Shown: piece by piece, positions 40,217 to 55,821 of the stretch
How the letters are laid out: every line of letters begins with the position of its first letter
How positions within the stretch are numbered: position 1 is the stretch's first letter
NCBI RefSeq assembly: GCF_913058315.1
Contig: NZ_CAJXQY010000004.1
Coordinates: 1 to 64,000, forward strand
Source of the DNA: an uncultured Alteromonas sp.
GTDB lineage: Bacteria > Pseudomonadota > Gammaproteobacteria > Enterobacterales > Alteromonadaceae
DNA length: 64,000 nt
Direction: 5' to 3'
Position numbers and translations under genes: made by a program
The notes under the pieces: model-generated
What the model was told of the DNA's origin: nothing
What the model saw: only the letters and a program-made list of their open reading frames with translations
Database searches by the model: none

Positions 40217-41052
40217 AGTTACACAACACTAACGTGATGCGCGGAATAATCGGCATTATTGTCAGCATAGCGTTAGTGAGCTGCACAGGTCCTGAACGGC
40301 CGGCGCCGGTGGTAGTACTGAACAGTCAGCACTACCCCAAAACGGCGGAAAAGCTCACCCAGTACACCGTCAAAGCAGGGGATACGCTCTATGCGATTGC
40401 CTGGTATACAGGGAACGATTACCGGGATATAGCGAAATGGAATTCGTTGTCCGAACCCTACAATATTTATCCCGGCCAATCACTGAATTTACAACAACCG
40501 CGAAGGGTGTCAAAAAAACCTCGAAGTGTCAATAATATGACTGGTCAAACCAGTAGGCAAAATCCAAAAATGTCTATTGACCAAAAAGATAGCCAGGCGT
40601 ATTGTAATTGTGAATCAGATGTTAACAACACAAAAGGAGTTGTGAGTAAGCCCAAAAAGAACGGGTTTCCACAACGTGTTGAAAAATGGATGTGGCCTGC
40701 ACAAGGTCGGTTCCAATTATCAAACAGTAACGGTCAGACCACCCAAACAGGGGTCGACATTTACTCAAATCAGGGCAGCGAAATCGTTGCTGCTGCCGCA
40801 GGGAAAGTTGTATACGCTGGTAACGCGCTGCGCGGATACGGTAATCTAATAATAATAAAACACACCGAATCCTTTTTAAGTGCATATGCGCATAATGATC
40901 AGATAATGGTCAGTGAGCGTGACTGGGTTAACGCGGGTCAGGAAATTGCAAAAATGGGCAACACCGGAACAACAACCGTTAAGCTCCATTTTGAAATACG
41001 TTATCGGGGAAAAGCAGTAGAACCGATGAAATATCTACCAAACAAACAATAA
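40213..41052 (+). CDS. nlpD: NlpD-like lipoprotein (LysM + LytM/M23)
   Basis: Signal sequence with VSCTG lipobox, LysM (YTVKAGDTLYAIAWYTG), M23-like C-terminus; directly upstream of rpoS. Confidence 0.92.
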   Translation: MKLHNTNVMRGIIGIIVSIALVSCTGPERPAPVVVLNSQHYPKTAEKLTQYTVKAGDTLYAIAWYTGNDYRDIAKWNSLSEPYNIYPGQSLNLQQPRRVSKKPRSVNNMTGQTSRQNPKMSIDQKDSQAYCNCESDVNNTKGVVSKPKKNGFPQRVEKWMWPAQGRFQLSNSNGQTTQTGVDIYSNQGSEIVAAAAGKVVYAGNALRGYGNLIIIKHTESFLSAYAHNDQIMVSERDWVNAGQEIAKMGNTGTTTVKLHFEIRYRGKAVEPMKYLPNKQ

Positions 41053-41078
41053 CAATAACAATAAATAATAATAATAAT
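41041..41078 (+). promoter_or_regulatory. (AAN)n tract in the putative rpoS leader, candidate Hfq-binding element
   Basis: AACAAACAATAACAATAACAATAAATAATAATAATAAT; ten AAN triplets from 41048 in two blocks, ~50 nt before rpoS GTG. Confidence 0.5.
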
Positions 41079-41127
41079 TAAGAATCAGGAGAACGTCGTA
41101 AGGTAAAACAACGCAGGAGATACAGTT

Positions 41128-42123
41128 GTGGGTCAACAAAATATCGCTGTCATCGACGCAACACCCCAAGACGAAGTAGACAACATCGAAGTTAATGAAA
41201 ATATCAAAGACGACGAGTTGTTAAATGAAGAAAATGAAAAAACCAAGACCGACACCTGGATCAACCAGGAAGAGGTCACAAAAACACTGGATGCAACTCA
41301 GTTATACCTGAGCGAAATTGGTTATTCTCCCCTGCTTACCGCAGAAGAAGAAGTCCACTTTGCACGCAGAGCACTGAAAGGCTGCGAAGCATCTCGTAAG
41401 CGAATGATCGTTAGCAACCTCAGGTTGGTAGTGAAGATTGCCCGACGTTACAACAATAGAGGCCTGGCACTGCTGGATCTTATTGAGGAAGGCAACCTTG
41501 GATTGATTCGGGCCGTTGAAAAGTTTGATCCGGAAAGAGGGTTCAGATTCTCAACGTATGCAACATGGTGGATTCGTCAGACTATTGAACGAGCCATTAT
41601 GAATCAAACCCGGACGATTCGGTTACCAATTCATGTGGTAAAAGAATTAAACGTCTATTTGCGTGCGGCCCGTGAACTGGCTCAAGAGCTTGATCACGAA
41701 CCTACAGCAGAAGACATTGCACTTTATCTGGACAAGCCCATTGATGAAGTTAGCAAGATGCTGCGTCTTAATGAACGCATCAGCTCTGTTGACACCCCCA
41801 TTGGTGGTGAAAATGATAAAGCATTGCTCGATATTCTGGCGGACGATAATGAATCAAGTCCGGAGGACGAGTTACAGGACAGCAATATTAAACAAAATAT
41901 TGTGTCCTGGTTGCAGGAACTAAACGCTAAGCAACGTGAAGTGCTGGCCAGAAGATTTGGACTGATGGGCTACGAGCCCTCAACCCTTGAAGATGTAGGC
42001 GCTGAGATTGGCCTGACGCGTGAAAGGGTTCGGCAGATTCAGGTAGAAGGTCTGCGTCGTTTAAAAGACATGCTCAGTAGTCAGGGCCTGGATTTAGAAA
42101 GCGTCTTTAGCCGTCTAAGTTAA
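41128..42123 (+). CDS. rpoS: RNA polymerase sigma factor RpoS
   Basis: Region 2 [35 protein letters not shown]; region 4 [32 protein letters not shown] start after CAGGAGA. Confidence 0.97.
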   Translation: MGQQNIAVIDATPQDEVDNIEVNENIKDDELLNEENEKTKTDTWINQEEVTKTLDATQLYLSEIGYSPLLTAEEEVHFARRALKGCEASRKRMIVSNLRLVVKIARRYNNRGLALLDLIEEGNLGLIRAVEKFDPERGFRFSTYATWWIRQTIERAIMNQTRTIRLPIHVVKELNVYLRAARELAQELDHEPTAEDIALYLDKPIDEVSKMLRLNERISSVDTPIGGENDKALLDILADDNESSPEDELQDSNIKQNIVSWLQELNAKQREVLARRFGLMGYEPSTLEDVGAEIGLTRERVRQIQVEGLRRLKDMLSSQGLDLESVFSRLS

Positions 42124-42132
42124 TTGATACAC

Positions 42133-42160
42133 AAAAACGCCCCGATTCGGGGCGTTTTTT
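42133..42160. terminator. Bidirectional intrinsic terminator between rpoS and folA
   Basis: AAAAACGCCCCGATTCGGGGCGTTTTTT. Confidence 0.93.
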
Positions 42161-42665
42161 ATTGTCTGTCGAGAGTAATGAATCGGTATGGATGCGGGTT
42201 TTTATCGTCTGCTTCAAACGATTGCTCGTTGGTGATAAGCCATTCACCAGCGGTCTTATAGTCTGGGAAATGAGTATCGCCTTCAGTATCGAGCTCTATC
42301 TGCGTAAGATATAAGCGATCAGCTTTAGGTAACAGGCTGGCATAAATTTTACCGCCACCGATGATCATCACTTCTTCCGTTTCTGTTTCCTGCGCTTTTT
42401 GCAGGGCCGGCTCAATGGCGTTAACCACCACCGCATCGTCCAACTGATAGTTAATATCGGTTGTAATAACAATGTTCAATCGGCCAGGTAAGGCTCTGCC
42501 AATGGATTCATAGGTTTTTCTGCCCATAATCACTGGTTTGCCCAGGGTAGTGCGTTTAAAGTGCGCCAGGTCTGCTGGCATATGCCAGGGCATCTGGTTA
42601 TCTTTGCCAATTACCCGATCGTTCGCCATGGCGGCAATCATAGCTATTTTCATTTTCACTGACAC
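42159..42665 (-). CDS. folA: Dihydrofolate reductase
   Basis: AAMANDRVIGKDNQMPWHMPADLAHFK, GRKTYESIGRALPGR. Confidence 0.97.
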   Translation of the reverse strand: MSVKMKIAMIAAMANDRVIGKDNQMPWHMPADLAHFKRTTLGKPVIMGRKTYESIGRALPGRLNIVITTDINYQLDDAVVVNAIEPALQKAQETETEEVMIIGGGKIYASLLPKADRLYLTQIELDTEGDTHFPDYKTAGEWLITNEQSFEADDKNPHPYRFITLDRQ

Positions 42666-42681
42666 CTTACTACCCGTCAGG

Positions 42682-43866
<1,185 letters not shown>

Positions 43867-43952
43867 TTAAGTGTAACTCACTTTATCAAAGTGCGTAGCA
43901 GTTATGCCTGCATACCACTTCAATGATTATAACCTGTCTGTGTTGCCTGCAA

Positions 43953-43982
43953 CAAAAAACCCCGCAAGCGCGGGGTTTTTTT
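43953..43982. terminator. Intrinsic terminator between rpmA and obgE
   Basis: AAAAAACCCCGCAAGCGCGGGGTTTTTTT. Confidence 0.9.
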
Positions 43983-44002
43983 AATCAGTATGCGATTGCG
44001 CT

Positions 44003-44260
44003 TTATTCAGCAACAATGCTCACAAACTTACGGTTGTTAGGTCCTTTAACTTCGAACTTAACTTTGCCGTCAGATAATGCGAACAGGGTGTGGTCTTTGC
44101 CGATACCCATGTTGTTACCAGCGTGGAAACGAGTACCGCGCTGTCTAACAATGATGTTACCGGCCAGCACAGACTCACCACCAAAACGCTTAACACCTAA
44201 ACGTTTACTTTCTGAGTCGCGACCGTTTTTGGTACTACCACCAGCTTTTTTGTGTGCCAT
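44003..44260 (-). CDS. rpmA: 50S ribosomal protein L27
   Basis: [29 protein letters not shown]. Confidence 0.98.
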   Translation of the reverse strand: MAHKKAGGSTKNGRDSESKRLGVKRFGGESVLAGNIIVRQRGTRFHAGNNMGIGKDHTLFALSDGKVKFEVKGPNNRKFVSIVAE

Positions 44261-44275
44261 GTGTCTATGCTCCTA

Positions 44276-44587
44276 TTATGCGTTAATACCAGTGATTTTC
44301 ACTTCAGTGAACCACTGACGGTGACCCGCTTGCTTACGCGAGTGCTTACGACGACGGAACTTAACGATTTTTACTTTATCGCCACGACCGTGTGTAACCA
44401 CTTCAGCAGTCACTTTACCACCGGCTACATATGGTGTGCCGATTTTAACGTCGTCACCATTGCTAACCATTAATACGTTATCAAACTCTACACTGTCGCC
44501 TGGAGCGACTTCGATCTTCTCGAGACGAACGGTTTGACCTTCGGCCACACGGTGTTGTTTACCACCACTTTGGAAAACCGCGTACAT
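44276..44587 (-). CDS. rplU: 50S ribosomal protein L21
   Basis: [37 protein letters not shown] track extends to 44623. Confidence 0.98.
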   Translation of the reverse strand: MYAVFQSGGKQHRVAEGQTVRLEKIEVAPGDSVEFDNVLMVSNGDDVKIGTPYVAGGKVTAEVVTHGRGDKVKIVKFRRRKHSRKQAGHRQWFTEVKITGINA

Positions 44588-45011
44588 AACTTTCTCCGCT
44601 CTGCGCCTAAATTTATTGCGCAATCAATTCTAAAACAGGGCGCGAATTGTACGTGAATCGATTTTCGATCTCAACCCCAGAATGCGAAAAAAGTTTATTT
44701 TTCGAGCGAAGTTATCAATCGCCGGTCAGAGTGACTATTTTAACAGGTTTAACGGTCAACAAAAATGCTTGTTTTGATTGATATTTACCTGCAATTTCAA
44801 GGTCATGCGATTTTATACTTAAGGAGGCGTATGGATTGTGTTTGTCTGATAGTCGCGGCGATGGGCGCCCTGCGATCGCCGGATCCGTTGTCATTTGTCC
44901 CGACAAGCCTGTTAATTATGGTGAAATTAATCTAATTCACTGGATAGACGATAATATTTATGTACAATCTGCTGCCAGTCAGCTTACACGTTCCGGACAC
45001 TACGAGACGCT

Positions 45012-45983
45012 ATGAATATTGATCAAATAAAAGCATTGGCCGAATCCGATATGCAGGCAGTTAATAAACTGATCCAGCAGCAGGTCGATTCGGATGTTGC
45101 CCTGATCAATCAACTTGGCTTTTATATTGTTAACAGTGGCGGCAAACGACTCCGCCCGCTGTTAACCGTGCTGGCGGCCCGAGCGTTAAACATTGAATCC
45201 GGTCAGCATCACACGCTGGCTGCGATAATCGAATTTATTCATACCGCTACGCTGTTACACGATGATGTGGTTGATGAATCAACCATGCGCCGTGGTCGCG
45301 AAACGGCTAATGCCCTGTTTGGTAATCAGGCCAGCGTACTGGTAGGAGACTTCCTTTATACACGTAGTTTCCAGATGATGGTTGAGCTACAGAGTATGCG
45401 GGTTATGGAAATCCTGTCTGACTCCACCAACCGCATTGCTCAGGGTGAAGTTCAGCAGTTGATGAACTGCAACGATCCGGATACCACCGAGGCGAGCTAC
45501 TTCGACGTAATTTATGGCAAAACTGCCCGTTTGTTTGAAGCGGCCACTCAGTTAGCCGCGGTGATTACCGGACAATCCGCTGAAGTTGAACAGGCTATGC
45601 AGGCGTACGGTCGCCATCTGGGGACTGCATTTCAGCTGGCTGATGACATTCTCGACTACGAGTCTGACAGCGAGGCCATGGGCAAAAATGCCGGCGACGA
45701 TCTGGCTGAAGGTAAACCTACCCTGCCTTTGCTTTATGCGATGTGGCATGCCAATGAAGAAGACGCATTGCTTATCCGTGAAGCCATCGAAAAAGCCAAT
45801 GGATTACCCCATTTACAACGCATAGTAGCGGTAATGAATGATACCGGTGCACTGAGCTACACCCGTCAGAAAGCCTTTGAAGAAGCTGATACGGCAATCT
45901 CAGCGCTTAATGTGTTGCCTGAAAGCGATTACAAGCAGGCGCTGATTGCCCTGGCGCACATCGCTGTAGACCGCAATAGCTAA
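45012..45983 (+). CDS. ispB: Octaprenyl diphosphate synthase
   Basis: GGKRLRPLL, LLHDDVVDESTMRRG, LADDILDYE; divergent from rplU. Confidence 0.95.
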   Translation: MNIDQIKALAESDMQAVNKLIQQQVDSDVALINQLGFYIVNSGGKRLRPLLTVLAARALNIESGQHHTLAAIIEFIHTATLLHDDVVDESTMRRGRETANALFGNQASVLVGDFLYTRSFQMMVELQSMRVMEILSDSTNRIAQGEVQQLMNCNDPDTTEASYFDVIYGKTARLFEAATQLAAVITGQSAEVEQAMQAYGRHLGTAFQLADDILDYESDSEAMGKNAGDDLAEGKPTLPLLYAMWHANEEDALLIREAIEKANGLPHLQRIVAVMNDTGALSYTRQKAFEEADTAISALNVLPESDYKQALIALAHIAVDRNS

Positions 45984-46690
45984 AGGCTAAATCCCAACAT
46001 TCCTATCATAAAACCCAGGATCCCGCCCAGCGGCGGTGCCCAGTGGTTATCCATCCGCACCTGGGGGGCGATGTCCTGCAGCACCGAATAAAGAATTCCC
46101 CCCGCGGCAAACAGCATAATAGCCGATACTACAATCGTATATTGCGAGAGCAGAAAGTACCCTACTAACGCCATCATCGGTCCCAGCAATGCCATTAGCA
46201 AAAACATCACCAGGATTCGCCGCGAGCTAAAATGTCCGGCCGCTTTGAGTTCGCGGTAGGCATTAAAACCCTCGGGAAAATTTTGCACTGCAATTAACAA
46301 CCCTAACAGCACACTGCCACCACCGAGAGCTGCCGTTGTGCCAAGCGCAATGGACTCAGGAATAAAATCAGATAACATCGAGGCCAACTGACTGGCGGGC
46401 AGTTGTTTTCGCGCCAGCCAGATATCCAGTGCCATAAAAGCCAGGGCACCAAGCAGGAAACTCACGCAGGAGGCGGCAGTCCCCAGCTCCTGCATGCCAT
46501 CCGGCACCAGCACCAGCGCCACCGCCGACAACAGTGCTCCGGCCCCCATGGCGAGGATGCCATGCCGTAACTCTTCGTCGAGCCAGGCCGGAAAAACGCC
46601 TTCAACCCTGGCCAGTAAGCCGCCCGCCGGCATAGCGAGGCCAGCCACGAGTGCCATTATCACAACATAGACGACTGACGGGTCTGTCAC
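45980..46690 (-). CDS. ZIP-family metal permease-like membrane protein
   Basis: Multi-TM; SDFIPESIALGTTAALGG and AVQNFPEGFNAYREL resemble ZIP TM4/TM5. Confidence 0.8.
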   Translation of the reverse strand: MTDPSVVYVVIMALVAGLAMPAGGLLARVEGVFPAWLDEELRHGILAMGAGALLSAVALVLVPDGMQELGTAASCVSFLLGALAFMALDIWLARKQLPASQLASMLSDFIPESIALGTTAALGGGSVLLGLLIAVQNFPEGFNAYRELKAAGHFSSRRILVMFLLMALLGPMMALVGYFLLSQYTIVVSAIMLFAAGGILYSVLQDIAPQVRMDNHWAPPLGGILGFMIGMLGFSL

Positions 46691-46723
46691 GCAATTCCCT
46701 CTGTTAACTGTGTTCGCGGCGGC

Positions 46724-48106
<1,383 letters not shown>

Positions 48107-50059
48107 CTAAGGTAAAGTCAGGCTGTCCGCCGAGAGTTTCATGCGACTCAAAGTATCAAACAGGTGTGAGGGCTGACCGAGCTGAACCTGATAGATATAC
48201 CGGTACGCCATCACCGCTTTTACGTAATGCCGGGTCTCCCGGTATGGGATGTTCTCAATCCAGACATCCAGCGATTGCTCGCCGCTGGTTGGCAACCACT
48301 CCATCACCCGCTGCCAGCCAGCATTGTACGATGCAGACACCAGCACCGGGTTATGGTTGAGTTTGTCGTTTAAGTATTTTAAATACTGAATACCAAACTC
48401 CAGGTTTTGTTCAGGTTCGAGCAAAGTGCGATACCCTACCCGCTGATTGCTGATGTAATTTACCGTGCCGGGCATTAACTGCATCAGTCCGCGTGCACCG
48501 GCAGGAGACACCGCATCAACCATAAACGAACTCTCCCGACGAGCAATGGCCATTGCCAGCGCCGGGTCGACCTCATGCTGAGAAGCCTGTTGCTGAAATT
48601 CCTCGGCAAACGCCATAGGAAAGCGGCGACGCACATCATTAAAATAACCGGTTTGCGCAAAGCCAATAATCGCCTGATCATGCCATCCCCAGTCACTGGC
48701 AAGCAGGGTCACGGCACGCTTTTCTTCGGTGGTTAACCGCCGGTTGAGGTAATACCATTCCCGCCGGGCTTCTACATACCGGCCCAGCTTGAATAACTCA
48801 TAAGCGCGCTGTACCGCAGGCACTGTACTCATTCTGGCCAGGGTGTAATCACTCATTTCCAGAGGTTTATCGGCCAATTCAGGCGGCTGTTGCAGCCGGG
48901 CACTGGCCAGGAACCCGTAATAATGGCGCTCTTTGGCCAGCTCGCCGTAAAGTTGTTGCGGCCCTTGTGCCGCCTCAAGTTCTCCCAACCCGCGAGCCCG
49001 CCAATAACGGAAAGCATCCTGACGCTGCTCATCCTCCGGCGCGGTCTGAATAACTTCTAACGCCTGCTGCCAGTCACTTTGCCGCAGCATGTAAGCCAAA
49101 TGCCAGTGCCTGACATCTTCCTCAGCGTCAGGGACGTTAGCCTTAGCCAGCCACTGATCGGCGTTATCATCGCCTTCAATCACCAGACTGATCGCAATAG
49201 CACGGTAAATCTGTCTGGTTTGCGCTTCGCTGAAGGCAATTTTGCCCTGCCAGTACTGAAAGGCCTTTATGGCTTTTGCCGGTGTTTGCCAGGCGAGTCG
49301 AATCAGGCCGTAATACAGCACCGCCTTTTCCTGCTCCGGGTATTTACCAGGGAACAAGCTATAGTTGAGCACAGTAGACGATGAACGTCGGGTTTGCCGC
49401 CATAAATCCACCAGATAATGATGTGATGCAGGCAGCCTGCGCTGTAAATACCCCAGCAGATTGCGATCGCCGCCTCTTATTACTTTTTCAATCCGGCCCA
49501 ATACTTTATCGGTGGTCATATGACCGGCTTGTTGCCATTGTTTAAATACCGGGTCGCATTCGTCCGGGCGTGACTGCCCCGATAACCACAGGGCATCGAC
49601 CTGCTCAAACCAATAGTCGGGCGCATCGGACTCCTGCAACTGATAGTGCAGATACTGGCAGGTGTATTTAGTGCCCAATCCCGGCTGATAAGCCTCGATA
49701 AACGCCGCCTGTTTTTGTCGCTTGCTTAACAGGTCGAGCCAGCGTTTACGCAGGTGAGTTGCCAGGGGGGTGCCAGCATAACGGGCCAGAAACTCATCCA
49801 CCGTTGCAGCGGTGAGGTTACTCAGGGTCCGCTCGGCGAGCCGTAACTTCAGATAAGGCACCAAAGGATAGTTAGCCAGGTCTTCAATATCCTTGTGGAT
49901 AGCCGGCAGCTTAGAAACTGGCAGGGTATTGAGTTGTTTTTCAAGACTCAGAAATTGTGCACGTTGCTGTTCACGCTGCTTGCCATCCTCGGCAAAGGAG
50001 AGCGGCGATAGGATCCAACTCATTAACGTGAATAGCAGAACGAACCGCATTGCCTGCAC
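48107..50059 (-). CDS. slt: Soluble lytic murein transglycosylase (Slt70-like)
   Basis: Signal peptide; C-terminal AIARRESSFMVDAVSPAGARGLMQLMPGTV ... VLVSASYNAGWQRV. Confidence 0.93.
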   Translation of the reverse strand: MQAMRFVLLFTLMSWILSPLSFAEDGKQREQQRAQFLSLEKQLNTLPVSKLPAIHKDIEDLANYPLVPYLKLRLAERTLSNLTAATVDEFLARYAGTPLATHLRKRWLDLLSKRQKQAAFIEAYQPGLGTKYTCQYLHYQLQESDAPDYWFEQVDALWLSGQSRPDECDPVFKQWQQAGHMTTDKVLGRIEKVIRGGDRNLLGYLQRRLPASHHYLVDLWRQTRRSSSTVLNYSLFPGKYPEQEKAVLYYGLIRLAWQTPAKAIKAFQYWQGKIAFSEAQTRQIYRAIAISLVIEGDDNADQWLAKANVPDAEEDVRHWHLAYMLRQSDWQQALEVIQTAPEDEQRQDAFRYWRARGLGELEAAQGPQQLYGELAKERHYYGFLASARLQQPPELADKPLEMSDYTLARMSTVPAVQRAYELFKLGRYVEARREWYYLNRRLTTEEKRAVTLLASDWGWHDQAIIGFAQTGYFNDVRRRFPMAFAEEFQQQASQHEVDPALAMAIARRESSFMVDAVSPAGARGLMQLMPGTVNYISNQRVGYRTLLEPEQNLEFGIQYLKYLNDKLNHNPVLVSASYNAGWQRVMEWLPTSGEQSLDVWIENIPYRETRHYVKAVMAYRYIYQVQLGQPSHLFDTLSRMKLSADSLTLP

Positions 50060-50350
50060 ACTATCTCCTTCTTCGCTTGGGGCACCATCGATTCCCCGTA
50101 GTGTAGATATTCTGCGTCCGTGATGACAGCGAAAATCGATGACTCGCTTTTCTGCGAGTTTCAGCGCAAAAACTAACCAACAGTGCTACCATCAACAACA
50201 GCTTTACCGTAACTGGCTGCCTTCCTCTTTAATTTAGCAAAATTGGCAAAAAATGGCAGTGAAAGGATTGGCTATACACAACTATAAATAAATTAAATAT
50301 GCGTTAAAGGGCTTGAAAACGTTACCTTAGACACCATTGATTCAACATAA

Positions 50351-50368
50351 TTGAAACACCCGTTTGAA
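50351..50368. promoter_or_regulatory. Candidate PsrA-type operator upstream of fadBA
   Basis: TTGAAAC-ACCC-GTTTGAA, matches [GC]AAAC-N4-[GC]TTT[GC]. Confidence 0.5.
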
Positions 50369-50474
50369 TTTTTGTTGATATTTTTCTCTGCATTGGAAAG
50401 AATCAGGGTTTGAAAGACAACGCGCCTCCCTACAATTTTATTAATTTCATGCGTAACGCTGAAAGGAGACAACA

Positions 50475-53809
<3,335 letters not shown>

Positions 53810-53828
53810 GACTGTATAACTTCATTGA

Positions 53829-53855
53829 AGGGCACCTTAGCGGTGCCCTTTTTTG
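53829..53855 (+). terminator. Intrinsic terminator after fadA
   Basis: GGGCACC-TTAGC-GGTGCCCTTTTTT. Confidence 0.9.
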
Positions 53856-53953
53856 TTGTATGACGAATGCTTAGCCGACAACATTAAAGGCGCGTACTGC
53901 TCACTGGTGGGTGACTCTTATTTTCACTTTCGCGAGGACCTTGATACAGGCTA

Positions 53954-54508
53954 CTAACCTGCAAAAAAGTGTTTTACTGCATCAAACAGGCTGGAACAGC
54001 GTTGGTAGCCGGAGGCCACCCCATCGCTTTCATAATGAGAATCCACCCGGTATAACTGGTTGATTCCGGCGCTTTGACCGGCCTGTATGTCTGACATTTT
54101 ATCGCCAATCATCACCGAGCTTGCCAGGTCAATCTGATGTTCTGTGGCAGCAGCGTTGATCATACCCGGATTTGGCTTACGGAAATCACAATCTTTAAGG
54201 TATTCGCCCTGACCGTGGGTGGCGTGATGGGGGCAAAACCGAACATCGGTAATGGCGACCCCATGTTGGGAGAATTGCTCACACATCCACTTGGTGAGCG
54301 CCGCAAACTGCTCTTCTGTGTAGTAACCCCGTCCAATGCCCGCCTGATTAGTTACCACAATAATGTCGTAGCCTTGTTGAGAGATCATTTTACAGGCTTC
54401 AAACACACCGGGGGCAAATTCAAAACTCTCAGGCTCGCACACATAACCGTGATCGATGTTAATCACGCCATCGCGGTCGAGAAAAAACGCTTTTCGCTTT
54501 GGTGCCAT
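53954..54508 (-). CDS. gmhB: D,D-heptose 1,7-bisphosphate phosphatase (GmhB-like, HAD)
   Basis: FLDRDGVINIDHGYV, VTNQAGIGRGYY, FCPHHA, RKPNPGMI, MIGDKMSDIQAG. Confidence 0.93.
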   Translation of the reverse strand: MAPKRKAFFLDRDGVINIDHGYVCEPESFEFAPGVFEACKMISQQGYDIIVVTNQAGIGRGYYTEEQFAALTKWMCEQFSQHGVAITDVRFCPHHATHGQGEYLKDCDFRKPNPGMINAAATEHQIDLASSVMIGDKMSDIQAGQSAGINQLYRVDSHYESDGVASGYQRCSSLFDAVKHFFAG

Positions 54509-54542
54509 AATGATTCCATTTAATCGGGCGAGCTCAACTGGC

Positions 54543-55631
54543 CTAATTTTCGATATCAGCCAGATAGTCGGCGTTCAGTATTGCCGTAAGATTCTCATTC
54601 TGAATATCGTTGGTCCAGAATTCAAAGTTTTTAAATCCGGCCCCCACAAAAAATGCCATTTCGTTGCGAAAAACCTGCTCAGTCGTCATACCTTCGTCAA
54701 AGCGTTCCGGCTCATCGGTAAAACTGGCGATGGTCTGACAAATGGCGAAAGAGTTGTTGGCGGCTTGCTGGGCGACACTAAATACCGGATATTCAGACTC
54801 CCTGGGATTAGTGGCCATACGTGATGCGCACCACCAGATTGCCACACCACAACGCTCGCCAATAGTGTCAAAACAATAATCGTAGGCCGTTTGTGCCAGG
54901 GCAGCGCTGTCGAACACGGTATGCGCTTCAAGTATAATGGAGGTCGTTGGAAAATACGTCATATACATATCCACCACGCTGTTGTAAGCGTCGCTAAGCC
55001 GGGAAAAGGTGTAGCCGGCCGCTGCAAACTCGCTCTCATCCACACGCCAGTGCATCTCAACGCCGTTAGTCATCGCGGCATAAGTAACGTAAATACCGGC
55101 CAGGTTGGGGTGACTGTCGAACTGCACACCGAGTTCGCTTACCAACGCTTCTTTATAACTCAGATAATCAGCATCCCACGGTAAGCACGTCACCGCCGGG
55201 TTGCCCCTGAACGAGTAGTCAAAGGTCACACACTCATCGAGCAGCCACTGGGGCATCTCTTTGCTATCAATGACTGCCAGATTGACGAAATCGCCCAGGG
55301 TTTCAGCTTCCAGTAGTTCTCGCTCTATCACTGAAAAGTCATATTCTCCGGCCGTGGGATTGATATCTGACCAGCTTAACCTAATCAGCGTGCCAGAGAC
55401 GTGAGCTAAGCCATTAATATGTTCGGATACCTGGGTTGAAGGGGTATTGATGTTTCTGACGCCCGCACTGTTAAAAACGCCCTGAGGGGCCGCTTTCGTT
55501 TCGCCTGCCGGGGGCGGATCAGGCACTGGTGGCAAAGGCGTTGGCGTTGGGGAAGACGTTGCAGAGTTACCGCCTCCACAAGCCGTTATAAGCAGTACCA
55601 TAGCAATCAGCAAAACGAATAGTCGAAACAA
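54543..55631 (-). CDS. Lipoprotein with TIM-barrel/glycoside-hydrolase-like domain (paralogue A)
   Basis: Lipobox LLITACGGG; Pro-rich linker; LIRLSWSDINPTAGEYDFSVIERELLEAETLG resembles beta/alpha-barrel GH N-termini; strong similarity to 55822..57204. Confidence 0.75.
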   Translation of the reverse strand: MFRLFVLLIAMVLLITACGGGNSATSSPTPTPLPPVPDPPPAGETKAAPQGVFNSAGVRNINTPSTQVSEHINGLAHVSGTLIRLSWSDINPTAGEYDFSVIERELLEAETLGDFVNLAVIDSKEMPQWLLDECVTFDYSFRGNPAVTCLPWDADYLSYKEALVSELGVQFDSHPNLAGIYVTYAAMTNGVEMHWRVDESEFAAAGYTFSRLSDAYNSVVDMYMTYFPTTSIILEAHTVFDSAALAQTAYDYCFDTIGERCGVAIWWCASRMATNPRESEYPVFSVAQQAANNSFAICQTIASFTDEPERFDEGMTTEQVFRNEMAFFVGAGFKNFEFWTNDIQNENLTAILNADYLADIEN

Positions 55632-55775
55632 AGGTGGTTACCTCGTTGATAGAAACAGCGCATTCGATTATCAGACCGACCCGGTTACTGCTTTCGGGCT
55701 GAATCTTACTCAATCAAAGTATGCTGGTAATCTCTCTCATTCTCAACTATGACGTGACGAGCTGTTACCGACAAA

Positions 55776-55804
55776 TATAAAAAAGGCCCCGAATGGGGCC
55801 TGAG
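55776..55804 (-). terminator. Intrinsic terminator downstream of 55822..57204
   Basis: Minus strand CTCAGGCCCC-ATTC-GGGGCCTTTTTTA. Confidence 0.88.
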
Positions 55805-55821
55805 AAATCATGCTGCGAGGC

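Noticed and set aside
44660-45011. Possible L21 leader or small RNA in the rplU-ispB divergent gap
   Set aside because: No convincing conserved structure or terminator could be seen; the 63 aa ORF at 44715..44906 lacks support.
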